Origin: an uncultured Azospirillum sp.
Lineage (GTDB): Bacteria; Pseudomonadota; Alphaproteobacteria; Azospirillales; Azospirillaceae
NCBI RefSeq assembly: GCF_946480385.1
Contig: NZ_CAMLJP010000009.1
Span: 1-64,000, forward strand
Direction of reading: 5' to 3'
Length of the DNA stretch: 64,000 nucleotides
Part shown: positions 45,145-54,463 of the stretch, piece by piece
How positions within the stretch are numbered: the first letter of the stretch is position 1
Layout of the letters: each line of letters begins with the position of its first letter
Position numbers and translations under genes: made by a program
The notes under the pieces: generated by a model
Told to the model about the DNA's origin: nothing
Seen by the model: the letters and a program-made list of their open reading frames with translations, nothing else
Databases searched by the model: none

Positions 45145-45471
45145 ATGAGGACCGGTCCCGCACTGCTTCTTCTCCCCATCCTGCTGTTCGCGGCCGGGCC
45201 GGAGGCTCGTGCCGACGACGACCACGAGCGCGCTCGCAGCGCGCTGCGCGATGGGCGCATCCTGCCGCTGGAGCGCATCGTCGAAAGCGCGCGGCAGCGG
45301 TTCGGCGGCGACGTGCTCGACGTCGATCTGGAGGATGAGGAGGACGGCTTCCGTTACGAGCTGAAGCTGATCGCGCCGGACGGCCGGATCCTGAAGCTGG
45401 ACTATGACGCCGCCACGGGGGAACTGCTGCGGACCAGGGGCCGCCACCGGTCCCACGGCGACGGGAGGTGA
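45145..45471 (+). CDS. PepSY-domain exported protein
   Basis: 108 residues from ATG 45145 (GAGAGG at 45133-45138), with a signal peptide of ~22 residues. The PepSY-type fold covers about 35-95: ILPLERIVESARQRFGGDVLDVDLEDEEDG, then RILKLDYDAATGELL. Proteins like this are commonly encoded beside PhoQ-like kinases, where they may modulate the sensor. The stop lies 4 bases before the response regulator's start, so it belongs to that operon. Confidence 0.82.
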   Translation: MRTGPALLLLPILLFAAGPEARADDDHERARSALRDGRILPLERIVESARQRFGGDVLDVDLEDEEDGFRYELKLIAPDGRILKLDYDAATGELLRTRGRHRSHGDGR

Positions 45472-45475
45472 GGCC

Positions 45476-46135
45476 ATGCGCGTGCTGGTGGTCGAGGACA
45501 CGCCGGAACTGGCCCGGCAGCTGAAACAGCGGCTGGAGGGCGAAGGCTATGCCGTCGACACCGCCGCCGACGGCGAGGAGGGCCGCTTCCTGGGCGAGAC
45601 CGAGCCTTATGACGCGGTGATCCTGGATCTGGGGCTGCCGAAGATCGACGGGCTGACGGTGCTGCGGTCGTGGCGGCGGGCCGGCATGGCCGTGCCGGTG
45701 CTGATCCTGACCGCGCGCGACGCCTGGAACGAGAAGGTGCAGGGCATCGACGCCGGCGCCGACGATTATCTGGCGAAGCCCTTCAGCATGGAGGAGCTGC
45801 TGGCCCGCGTGCGCGCGCTGATCCGCCGCGCCAAGGGCCACGCCACCGCCGAGATCGCCTGCGGCGGGGTCGTGCTCGACACCCGCAGCGGACGGGTCAC
45901 GGTGGATGGCGAGCCGATCGAGCTGACCGCCTTCGAATACCGGGTGCTGTCCTACCTGATGCACCGCAAGGGGCAGGTGGTGTCGCGCACCGAACTGATC
46001 GAGCATGTCTATGCCCAGGATTTCGACCGCGACTCCAACACCATCGAGGTCTTCGTCGGGCGCCTGCGCCGCAAGCTGGGGACCGACATCATCAAGACGG
46101 TGCGCGGGCTGGGATACCGGGCGGACGAGCCGTAA
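45476..46135 (+). CDS. OmpR-family response regulator
   Basis: 219 residues. Receiver with Glu7-Asp8, Asp51 (VILDLGLPKIDG), Thr in ILTARD and Lys in YLAKPF. The winged helix-turn-helix follows (GEPIELTAFEYRVLSYLMHRKGQ, TIEVFVGRLRRKLG). The start is ATG 45476 with GGGAGGTGAGG just upstream. It pairs with the histidine kinase 22 bases downstream. The direct repeats at 45002-45072 have the right spacing for a dimer of this kind of regulator. Confidence 0.94.
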   Translation: MRVLVVEDTPELARQLKQRLEGEGYAVDTAADGEEGRFLGETEPYDAVILDLGLPKIDGLTVLRSWRRAGMAVPVLILTARDAWNEKVQGIDAGADDYLAKPFSMEELLARVRALIRRAKGHATAEIACGGVVLDTRSGRVTVDGEPIELTAFEYRVLSYLMHRKGQVVSRTELIEHVYAQDFDRDSNTIEVFVGRLRRKLGTDIIKTVRGLGYRADEP

Positions 46136-46157
46136 GGACTGGGCATAGGAACCGGCG

Positions 46158-47516
46158 ATGAGATGGACGGACTCGCTGCGCTTCCGGCTGCTGGCCGGCG
46201 CGGCCGTTTGGGTGGCGCTGGCGCTGATGTTGGCGGGCTGGATCATCGCCGACCTGTTCCAGACCCAGGTCCGCCAGCGTTTCGAGGCGGAACTGGCCAA
46301 CCATCTGGAACAGCTGGCCGCGGTGCTGGAGATCGGTCCGGACGGCAGGCCGGCGCTGCGCCAGCCCTTGAGCGACCCGCGTTTCCGCCGGCCGCTGTCG
46401 GGCCTGTACTGGCAGGTCGGGGAGAGCGGGGATGCGCCGCTGCGCTCGCGATCGCTGTGGGACAGCGTGCTGACCCTGCCCGACGACCGGGTGGAGGACG
46501 GGTCGCTGCACCGGCATGAAGCGGCGGGGCCAGCGAACCAGTCGCTGTTCGTGCTGGAGCGCTTCGTCCTGTTGCCGGAGCGGGCGGAGCCGATCCGCAT
46601 CGCCGTGGCCGCCGACCGGGCCGAGCTGGCCGGCGTCACCCGCGCCTTCAACAGGACGCTGGCCCTGTCGCTGACCGTGCTGGCCGCGGCGCTGATCGTC
46701 GCGGCGCTGATCCAGGTGCAGATCGGGCTGAGGCCACTCTCCCGCCTGCGCGGCGCGCTGGCCGAGGTGCGGGCCGGGCGGAAGAAACGGTTCGACGTGG
46801 CGATGCCGACGGAGATCCGGCCGCTGGTGGAGGATCTGAACGCGCTGCTGGCCCATGCGGAGGAAATTGTCGGGCGCGGACGGCTGCAGGCCGGCAATCT
46901 GGCCCACGCGCTGAAAACCAACCTCGCCGTGCTGGCCAACGAAGCCGCCACGCTGGACGAGCGCAACGCGCGCGAGGTGGGGGCGACGATGGTCCGGCAG
47001 GTGGAGTTGATGCGTCGCCACGTCGATCATCACATGGCCCGCGCCCGCGCCGCCGCCGCCCGCGGCGTGCCGGGCATCAGCACGCCGGTGCCGGACTGCG
47101 TCGCGGCACTGGCACGGGTGATGCGCAAGCTGCATTCGGACAAGGGGCTGGACATCCGCGCCGATGTCGCCGACGGCCTGCTGTTCGCCGGCGAGCGCGA
47201 GGATCTCGACGAAATGCTGGGCAACTTGCTGGACAACGCCTGCAAATGGGCGCGCGGCAGGGTCGAGGTGATTGGCCGAGTAGAAGACGGCGCCATGCTG
47301 TCCATCACGCTGGACGACGACGGACCCGGCCTGCCCGACGACTGCCGCGAAGCGGCACTGGAGCCGGGGGTGCGGCTGGACGAGAGCACACCCGGGACCG
47401 GACTTGGCCTTGCAGTGGTGCGGGATGTGGCGCGGCTCTATGGCGGCGACATCCAGCTCGGCGCCTCGCCGCTGGGCGGGCTGCGCGCGACGCTGCGGCT
47501 GCCGGCGGCGGCGTGA
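46158..47516 (+). CDS. PhoQ-like sensor histidine kinase
   Basis: 452 residues. A transmembrane helix is near 10-33 and a second near 168-192; the ~130-residue loop between is periplasmic. HAMP follows (LRGALAEVRAGRKKRFDVA), then HisKA with His250 (NLAHALKTNLAVL) and HATPase_c (NLLDNACKWARGRVEV, DDDGPGLP, GTGLGLAVV). The HALKT box is the PhoQ/PmrB-like variant. It probably senses a periplasmic signal such as cation, pH or redox state; the nearby heme and PepSY proteins suggest redox. Ends 16 bases before the thioredoxin-like gene on the opposite strand. Confidence 0.93.
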   Translation: MRWTDSLRFRLLAGAAVWVALALMLAGWIIADLFQTQVRQRFEAELANHLEQLAAVLEIGPDGRPALRQPLSDPRFRRPLSGLYWQVGESGDAPLRSRSLWDSVLTLPDDRVEDGSLHRHEAAGPANQSLFVLERFVLLPERAEPIRIAVAADRAELAGVTRAFNRTLALSLTVLAAALIVAALIQVQIGLRPLSRLRGALAEVRAGRKKRFDVAMPTEIRPLVEDLNALLAHAEEIVGRGRLQAGNLAHALKTNLAVLANEAATLDERNAREVGATMVRQVELMRRHVDHHMARARAAAARGVPGISTPVPDCVAALARVMRKLHSDKGLDIRADVADGLLFAGEREDLDEMLGNLLDNACKWARGRVEVIGRVEDGAMLSITLDDDGPGLPDDCREAALEPGVRLDESTPGTGLGLAVVRDVARLYGGDIQLGASPLGGLRATLRLPAAA

Positions 47517-47532
47517 CGGGGCTTGGCCGGCC

Positions 47533-47769
47533 TTACGCCGTCAGCCAGCGCGCGATGTCCTCCGCCTTCGGTACGCCGCCGGCATGGACGAGCTTGCCGT
47601 CCACCACCACGCCCGGCGTCGACATCACGCCATAGCCGGCAATCGCCGCATAGTCGGTGATCTTGTCGATCCGGACCGGCACGCCGAGGCGGTCGGCCTC
47701 GGCCCGGACCAAGTCCTCCGTCGTCTGGCACCGCTTGCAGCCGGGGCCGAGCACCTTCACGTCCTTCAT
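47533..47769 (-). CDS. Small thioredoxin/glutaredoxin-like protein
   Basis: 78 residues with a CxxC redox pair (Cys11-Lys-Arg-Cys14 in GPGCKRCQTT) and the thioredoxin-fold cis-Pro motif (MSTPGVVVDGKLVHAG). It matches the small 'redox-active disulfide protein 2' group. It follows the permease gene by 14 bases on the same strand, an arrangement known for ArsP-like permeases, where a redox protein may handle a thiol-bound metal or metalloid. Confidence 0.84.
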   Translation of the reverse strand: MKDVKVLGPGCKRCQTTEDLVRAEADRLGVPVRIDKITDYAAIAGYGVMSTPGVVVDGKLVHAGGVPKAEDIARWLTA

Positions 47770-47783
47770 CGCGTCCTCCACGG

Positions 47784-48836
47784 TCAGGCAAACAGGGCGT
47801 TGAACAGGAAGCCGACGGCGAGGATCCCGAGCCCCACCACCCCGGCGAACAGGGCAATCAGTCGGACGGTCAGCACCTTGCGCAGGATGATCATCTCCGG
47901 CAGCGACAGGGCGATGACCGACATCATGAAGGCCAGCACCGTGCCGATGGCCGCACCCTTGCCGATCAGCGCCTCCACCACCGGAATGATGCCGGCGGCA
48001 TTCGAATACATCGGGATCCCGAGCAGGACGGCGGCCGGAACCGACCACCAGGCATCCCGCCCCATGATCGCCGCCAGCAGGTCCGCCGGGGCGTAACCGT
48101 GGATCAGGGCGCCGACGGCGATGCCGGCGACGATCCACGTCCAAACCCGGCCGACGATGTCGCGCACCGCCTCGATGCCCGCACGGATGCGGTCGACGGG
48201 GGACGGCGTCTCCTTCGGCGCGGTCGCACCGCCGCTGCGCACGGCCAGAACCCAGGGCTCCAGCCAGCCTTCCAGATGCAGCCGGCCGATCACCCAACCG
48301 GCGACGATGGCGACCGCCAGCCCGAAGCCGAGATAGGCCAGCGCCACCTGCCAGCCCACCAGGGCGAACAGCAGGCCGAGCGCCACCTCGTTGACCATCG
48401 GCGCCGCGATCAGGAAGGAGAAGGTCACGCCCAGCGGCACGCCGGCCGACACGAAGCCGATGAACAGCGGCACCGCGGAGCAGGAGCAGAAGGGCGTCAC
48501 GATGCCCAGCCCGGCGGCGGCGACGTTGCCGATGCCCTCGCGCCGGCCGGCGAGCAGCGCCCGCGTCCGCTCCGGCGAGAAGAAGCTGCGGACGACGCCC
48601 ATGGCGAAGACCACCAGCGTCAGCAACATCAGCACCTTCGGCGTGTCATAGACGAAGAAGCGCACGGACTCGGCGGCCCCGCTGCCGGAAACCAGCGGCA
48701 GATGCGAGACCACCCAGCCGGACAGGGGAACGAGCTGGCTGTAAAGCGCCGCCCAGGCCGCCAGTGCCGCCAGGGTGGCCGCGAACCACAGGCCCGTGTT
48801 CGGGGGTCGGGAGTTCGCCGACGATGCAATGGTCAT
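47784..48836 (-). CDS. ArsP-like permease (DUF318)
   Basis: 350 residues from ATG 48836. The family has about eight transmembrane helices and a CxC motif, here PFCSCSAVPLFIGFVSAG, with PMVNEVALG shortly after. Such permeases export trivalent organoarsenicals (ArsP) or other metals and thiols, depending on the branch. A second, longer start at 48914 is open but has no better ribosome-binding site. The small CxxC redox protein follows. Without an arsR or arsenic enzyme adjacent the substrate is not settled. Confidence 0.85.
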   Translation of the reverse strand: MTIASSANSRPPNTGLWFAATLAALAAWAALYSQLVPLSGWVVSHLPLVSGSGAAESVRFFVYDTPKVLMLLTLVVFAMGVVRSFFSPERTRALLAGRREGIGNVAAAGLGIVTPFCSCSAVPLFIGFVSAGVPLGVTFSFLIAAPMVNEVALGLLFALVGWQVALAYLGFGLAVAIVAGWVIGRLHLEGWLEPWVLAVRSGGATAPKETPSPVDRIRAGIEAVRDIVGRVWTWIVAGIAVGALIHGYAPADLLAAIMGRDAWWSVPAAVLLGIPMYSNAAGIIPVVEALIGKGAAIGTVLAFMMSVIALSLPEMIILRKVLTVRLIALFAGVVGLGILAVGFLFNALFA

Positions 48837-49142
48837 GGCCGTCACCCGCCATAGTGCATCAGAGTATTCTAATGCCAACGCCATGCCGACGGCAATCGCC
48901 GGGCGGTATGGCATGTCGTCACATTCGGACGCAGAACTGCGCGGATGACATCACGGCCATGCGTCCGTCTACAGCGCTGCGCCAGGGAATCTAGGCAGCG
49001 CAGGACGTTGCGCTGCGTGTTGGGCGCATTCCACATACCAGGCCACGCCCGCTCCGGATCTGCGACAAGCTGGCGCGCTCGCCCTTTTATCAGAAGGGGC
49101 TAATATCGCTGTGGGGGTGCTGATTTCCGACGGGAGGTTCCG
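48837..49142. other. Intergenic region between divergent permease and EF-hand genes
   Basis: About 300 bases with no convincing gene. Visible items are a hairpin at 49081-49100 (GCCCTT with AAGGGGC) followed by TAATAT, which could be a -10 for the EF-hand gene. GGGAGG at 49131-49136 is its ribosome-binding site. The permease promoter must lie near the left end. Confidence 0.4.
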
Positions 49143-49487
49143 ATGAAACGCTTCCTCATTGCTGCGTTGTGCACCGGGTTGCTGGTTGGCGGCTCCGCTC
49201 TTGCCCAGACCGGGCCGGGTCCCGGCATGGGCCAGGGCATGGGACCGGGTAAGGGCATGGGCGGCACCGGTGCGATGCACCAGCAGATGTTCGACCAGCT
49301 CGATGCGGACAAGGACGGCGTCATCAGCCGGAAGGAGTTCGTCGATGCGCCGCGCGGCGGTCCCGGTTCAATGACCGACGTCGCCAAGTCGCGCCGCAAC
49401 ACCCGATTCGACCGATTCGACAAGAACAAGGACGGCAAGCTGTCGCCTGAAGAATGGGGCGCCTGGACGCCGACCAAGACCAAGTAA
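49143..49487 (+). CDS. Secreted EF-hand calcium-binding protein
   Basis: 114 residues. A signal peptide covers about 1-22 (AALCTGLLVGGSALAQ), followed by a Gly/Met-rich repeat (GPGMGQGMGPGKGMGG). Two EF-hand loops are visible: DADKDGVISRKE and DKNKDGKLSPEE. The protein would be periplasmic or secreted and bind calcium. Small EF-hand proteins of this build are common in Azospirillum-like genomes; the specific function is unknown. It reads away from the permease. Confidence 0.85.
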   Translation: MKRFLIAALCTGLLVGGSALAQTGPGPGMGQGMGPGKGMGGTGAMHQQMFDQLDADKDGVISRKEFVDAPRGGPGSMTDVAKSRRNTRFDRFDKNKDGKLSPEEWGAWTPTKTK

Positions 49488-49520
49488 GCCCTACCAAACA
49501 AGCACATCGGCAGGAACCCG

Positions 49521-49580
49521 GCCAACGCCCCTCCACTGCCATTTCCGCCCTCTTGGAAATGACGGCGGAGGGGTATTGGC
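49521..49580. other. Long imperfect hairpin downstream of the EF-hand gene
   Basis: CCCCTCC (49528-49534) pairs with GGAGGGG (49567-49573), the flanking GCCAA/TTGGC (49521-49525, 49576-49580) extend it, and ATTTCC/GGAAAT pair inside. No T-tract follows, so it is a possible RNA 3'-end stabiliser or weak terminator. Confidence 0.4.
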
Positions 49581-49651
49581 GTTTCCGCGTCATGCACGGC
49601 CCCCCGGCCTGCGGCAAACTGTCCGGCGGGAGTTAGGAGTGCCGATGCGGT

Positions 49652-49681
49652 TTGCCTTTCACGCTAATATATTAGTATAAT
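49652..49681 (+). promoter_or_regulatory. Strong sigma-70 promoter with an internal palindrome
   Basis: TTGCCT (49652-49657), an 18-base spacer and a perfect TATAAT (49676-49681). The AT-rich spacer ends with the 12-bp palindrome CTAATATATTAG at 49664-49675, placed directly before the -10, as expected for a repressor operator. The stretch is unlike the GC-rich surroundings. Transcription would start near 49688 and read the micropeptide gene and then galM. Confidence 0.7.
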
Positions 49682-49712
49682 ACGCCTACGATCCATCCGG
49701 TGAGGCCTCATC

Positions 49713-49793
49713 ATGACCGCCGACCCATTTGAGACGGCGCTGCTCCTGCGTGTGGTGATGGTTCTGGGGCTGCTGCTTCTCGGTTTCTACTAA
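49713..49793 (+). CDS. 26-residue membrane micropeptide upstream of galM
   Basis: ATG 49713 to TAA 49791-49793 encodes MTADPFETALLLRVVMVLGL and then six hydrophobic/aromatic residues. One transmembrane helix spans about residues 9-25, and the N-terminus is acidic. GGTGAGG at 49699-49705 is a plausible ribosome-binding site, and the gene begins ~25 bases after the probable transcription start. It ends 25 bases before galM. Its coding nature is inferred from the promoter, the ribosome-binding site and the neat hydrophobic profile; it could alternatively be a leader peptide. Confidence 0.5.
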   Translation: MTADPFETALLLRVVMVLGLLLLGFY

Positions 49794-49818
49794 CCTCTTC
49801 CACAGGGATGCCTGCACC

Positions 49819-50907
49819 ATGGCAACCGACCTCAAGCGTGAGAATTTCTCCGCCACCATCGACGGCAAGCCGGTGGATCTGTTCACCCTGCGCAACCGCC
49901 GCGGCATGGTGGTGCGCATCACCAATTACGGCGCCAAGATCGAGCAGGTCCTGGTCCCCGACCGCGACGGCACGTTGGGCGACGTCGTCCAGGGCTATGA
50001 CGGGATCGAGGGCGCGATGGGCGGGCAGGCGTCCATGGGGTCCTTCATCGGGCGCTATTGCGGGCGCATCCCCGACGGGCGCTTCACGCTGGACGGCGTC
50101 GCCCATCAGGCCGCGGTGAACAGCCCGCCCAACACCCTGCATGGCGGCCAGCGCGGCTCGCGTTTCCGCGTCTTCGACGCCCGGCAGCTGGATGAGGCCA
50201 GCCTGGAACTGACCTATGTCTTCCAGGATGGCGAGGAGGGGTTTCCCGGCACCCTGCCCTTGCGGCTGGTCTATACGGTCGGCGACGACAACGCCCTGAC
50301 CATCTCCTGGACCGCGGTGGCGGCCGACAAGACCACCATCGCCAACTTCACCGACCACACCTTCTTTAACCTGTCGGGCGATCTGGGATCGTCAATCCTC
50401 GACCATGTCGCCACAATCCATGCCGGCCACTATCTGGCGCTCGGCGAGATGGCGGTGCCGACGGGGGAGATGGTGGACGTCGCCGGCACCCCGCACGACT
50501 TCCGCACCCCGGCGGCGCTGGGCGCCCGCATCGACGCCGACGACCCCATGCTGGCGCTCGGCAAGGGCTATGACCTGCATTACGTGATCGACAAGCCGGC
50601 GAACGGGCCGGCGCCGGTCCTCCTTGCCCGCTTCCTGCACCCCGGCAGCGGCCGGACGCTGGAGGTGCTGTCCACCGAACCCGGCCTGCAGCTCTACACC
50701 GGCAATTTCCTGGAGGGCAAAGCCCCGCGGGACGTCGGCAAGGGCGGCATCCTCTACACGAAGCACAGCGCCTTCTGCGCCGAGCCGTCGAAATTCCCCA
50801 ACGCCGTCAATATCCCCTCCTTCCCGTCGACGGTGCTGCGTCCCGGCCAATGGTCCGCCGGGTCCATCGTTTATCAGTTTGGCGTCTACCGGTTCGGGGA
50901 CGCCTGA
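49819..50907 (+). CDS. galM: Aldose 1-epimerase (galactose mutarotase)
   Basis: 362 residues. The GalM fold is clear: LRNRRGMVVRITNYGAKI, YCGRIPDGRFTLDG, NTLHGGQRGSRFRVF, NFTDHTFFNLSG (catalytic His), KGYDLHYVID and the late Glu-containing LSTEPGLQLYTGNF. It interconverts alpha and beta anomers of aldoses such as galactose or glucose. It lies between the micropeptide gene and pyk and may share the strong promoter at 49652-49681. Confidence 0.94.
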   Translation: MATDLKRENFSATIDGKPVDLFTLRNRRGMVVRITNYGAKIEQVLVPDRDGTLGDVVQGYDGIEGAMGGQASMGSFIGRYCGRIPDGRFTLDGVAHQAAVNSPPNTLHGGQRGSRFRVFDARQLDEASLELTYVFQDGEEGFPGTLPLRLVYTVGDDNALTISWTAVAADKTTIANFTDHTFFNLSGDLGSSILDHVATIHAGHYLALGEMAVPTGEMVDVAGTPHDFRTPAALGARIDADDPMLALGKGYDLHYVIDKPANGPAPVLLARFLHPGSGRTLEVLSTEPGLQLYTGNFLEGKAPRDVGKGGILYTKHSAFCAEPSKFPNAVNIPSFPSTVLRPGQWSAGSIVYQFGVYRFGDA

Positions 50908-50957
50908 GGCGGCGCCATGCCGCCCGCCCCCATCCTCCCCTCGGAGTCCCTATCGCC

Positions 50958-52457
<1,500 letters not shown>

Positions 52458-52476
52458 GCCGGGGCCAAGTCCGACC

Positions 52477-52508
52477 GGGGCAGTGCGGCTTTACGGCCGC
52501 TCTGCCCC
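52477..52508 (+). terminator. Stem-loop after pyk
   Basis: GGGGCAGTGCGGC (52477-52489) pairs with GCCGCTCTGCCCC (52496-52508), 12 of 13 base pairs, with a 6-base loop. No T-run follows, so it may be a factor-dependent or RNA-stabilising structure 19 bases past the pyk stop. Confidence 0.5.
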
Positions 52509-52788
52509 ATGGTTCGAATCGCACGTTTCGCATACCGCCAAGCTTCCGATCCGAACAATGGGCGGCTTGTCAAAGTATCAAACGCAAGACCGGTCGGCCT
52601 TGCAGCCTATCGACTTCTATGCTCTTGACACCGGTCAAATAAAGATAGCTTTTTAGCTAACTACCGGACGTTGTCGGGTGCCGACCGGCGCCCGACCACC
52701 GCAGTCGGGGTTTCCCCCTTCTTGAAGCTGCCCGGTGGAGCGGGCAATCAGGAAGACCGGCGGTCGGGTGTTGCAGGAGAGCTGTTGG
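52509..52788. other. Intergenic region before the MHYT-HD-GYP gene
   Basis: This AT-richer stretch holds TTGACA at 52625-52630 within a TTGAC-N4-GTCAA dyad (52625-52638), and TAGCTTTTTAGCTA near 52646-52659. A promoter for the c-di-GMP gene is likely here, but its -10 is unclear. A GGTTCGAATC at 52511-52520 resembles a tRNA T-loop, but no tRNA folds around it. Confidence 0.4.
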
Positions 52789-54264
52789 ATGTCGATCGAA
52801 CTGGCCGGGCTTTGTTTCACGTCGGCGTCCGGCCTGCCGTTCTCCCACGACCATTGGCTGGTGGCGCTGTCCTATGCCGTCGCCGCCTTCGCCTCCTATT
52901 CCGCGCTCGACATGGCGGAGCGGATGCACCGGACCACCGGCATCACCCGCATCATGTGGCAGGGCTGTGCCGCGGCGGCGCTGGGCGGCGGCATCTGGGC
53001 GATGCATTTCATCGCCATGCTGGCGCTGACCATCGACACGCCCATCACCTATGACCCGGCAATTACCCTTGTGTCGCTGGTGACCTCGGTCGCCTTCGTC
53101 GCCATCGGCTTCCGCATCATCCAGAGCCGCCGGTCGCCGGCCGCGATCGTGGCGGCCGGCAGCATTGTCGGGCTGGGGGTGGCGGCGATGCATTATCTCG
53201 GCATGGCGGCGATGGTGCTGCCGGCCCGCATCGCCTACCAGCCCGGTCTGTGGATCCTGTCGGTCGCCATCGCCGTGGCGGCGGCGACCGCGGGGCTGTG
53301 GCTGTCCACCCGTGTCCACCACCGTCTGCGCGACCGCGTGCTGGCCGCCCTGGTGATGGCGGTCGCCGTCTGTGGCATGCACTACACCGGCATGGCCGCC
53401 CTGGTGGTGCAGGTCGATCCCATGCTGATGCCGGCGGACGGCGGGCTGGGGGATGGGGTCTCCAGCGGTCCGCTGGCCGCCGTCGTCGCGGTGGCGGCGT
53501 TCGGCCTCCTGCTGCTGGCGCTGGTCTCCACCACCGCCGACCGCAGGATCTCCGCCACCGCCGAGCGCGAGGCCGCCGCCCTGCGCATCGCCAACATGGA
53601 GTTGCAGGCCACCCGCCTGCAGCTGGAGGCGACCCAGCGCGAGATCATCCGCCGCCTGTGCAGCGCCGGGGAGTTCCGTGACAACGAGACCGGCCAGCAT
53701 GTAGCGCGCATGGCGCAGATCGCCCACCAGCTTGCCCTGTCGGCCGGCTGCGCGCCGGGCTTCGCCGCGCAGCTGCTGGAGGCGGCGCCCCTGCACGACA
53801 TCGGCAAGATCGGCATCCCCGATTATGTCCTGCTGAAGCCCGGCCGGCTCGACGGCCCGGAATGGATGACCATGCGCCAGCATGCGGTCATCGGGCAGCG
53901 GCTGCTGGGCGGCAGCGGATTGCCCCTGCTCGACCTTGCCGCGGAGATCGCCGGCACCCACCACGAGAAATGGGATGGCACCGGCTATCCCGTCGGCCTG
54001 CGCGGCACCGACATCCCGCTGTCCGGCCGCATCGTCGCCATCGCCGACGTGTTCGACGCCCTGCTGTCCGCACGCCCCTATAAGGAACCCTGGCCGCTGG
54101 AGTCCGTCGTCGCTCACATGCGCGAGCAGTCCGGCCGCCATTTCGACCCGGAGTTGGTGGAGGTCTTCCTCGGCCGGCTCGACGCCATGCTGGAGATCCG
54201 CAGCCGCTTCCTCGACGAAGGGACCGCCCCGCAGCTTTTGTCACAGTCCGACGCGGCCGAGTGA
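52789..54264 (+). CDS. MHYT-sensor HD-GYP c-di-GMP phosphodiesterase
   Basis: 491 residues from ATG 52789 (CAGGAGA at 52774-52780). The N-terminal seven-helix membrane MHYT domain has three motif copies: MHFIAM (72-77), MHYLGM (134-139) and MHYTGM (197-202). This fold is thought to bind copper and sense O2, CO or NO. A coiled coil leads to an HD-GYP domain with His304, His336-Asp337 (LHDIGKIGIPD), His391-His392-Glu393 and DGTGYP (396-401). HD-GYP enzymes hydrolyse c-di-GMP to GMP. MHYT is more often fused to GGDEF/EAL; fusion to HD-GYP is less usual. Confidence 0.92.
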   Translation: MSIELAGLCFTSASGLPFSHDHWLVALSYAVAAFASYSALDMAERMHRTTGITRIMWQGCAAAALGGGIWAMHFIAMLALTIDTPITYDPAITLVSLVTSVAFVAIGFRIIQSRRSPAAIVAAGSIVGLGVAAMHYLGMAAMVLPARIAYQPGLWILSVAIAVAAATAGLWLSTRVHHRLRDRVLAALVMAVAVCGMHYTGMAALVVQVDPMLMPADGGLGDGVSSGPLAAVVAVAAFGLLLLALVSTTADRRISATAEREAAALRIANMELQATRLQLEATQREIIRRLCSAGEFRDNETGQHVARMAQIAHQLALSAGCAPGFAAQLLEAAPLHDIGKIGIPDYVLLKPGRLDGPEWMTMRQHAVIGQRLLGGSGLPLLDLAAEIAGTHHEKWDGTGYPVGLRGTDIPLSGRIVAIADVFDALLSARPYKEPWPLESVVAHMREQSGRHFDPELVEVFLGRLDAMLEIRSRFLDEGTAPQLLSQSDAAE

Positions 54265-54266
54265 GT

Positions 54267-54284
54267 ATCGGGGTTTTCCCCGAT
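54267..54284 (+). terminator. Perfect hairpin just after the HD-GYP gene
   Basis: ATCGGGG-TTTT-CCCCGAT, a 7-bp stem with a 4-base loop, begins 2 bases after the stop codon. No T-run follows, so it may be a terminator that needs help, or an RNA-stabilising element. Confidence 0.45.
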
Positions 54285-54463
54285 GGAATCCCTTGAAAAC
54301 AGCCGATCCCGGTCGTCGATGTTCTTGAAATGCTTCACAATTACCGCGCTTGGATTGGTAGGAACCACCAGGCTCCATTAACTTTTTCTTCGGCGATACA
54401 GGCATAATCGTGTGATCCGGCCTTTTCCACGCCGGCAACTGCCATCCTTATCGATCCGGGACA

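Noticed and set aside
52478..52540. A GGTTCGAATC T-loop-like string after pyk that could belong to a tRNA.
   Set aside because: The surrounding bases give no T-stem pairing and no acceptor or anticodon arm; the nearby dyad is a plain stem-loop.
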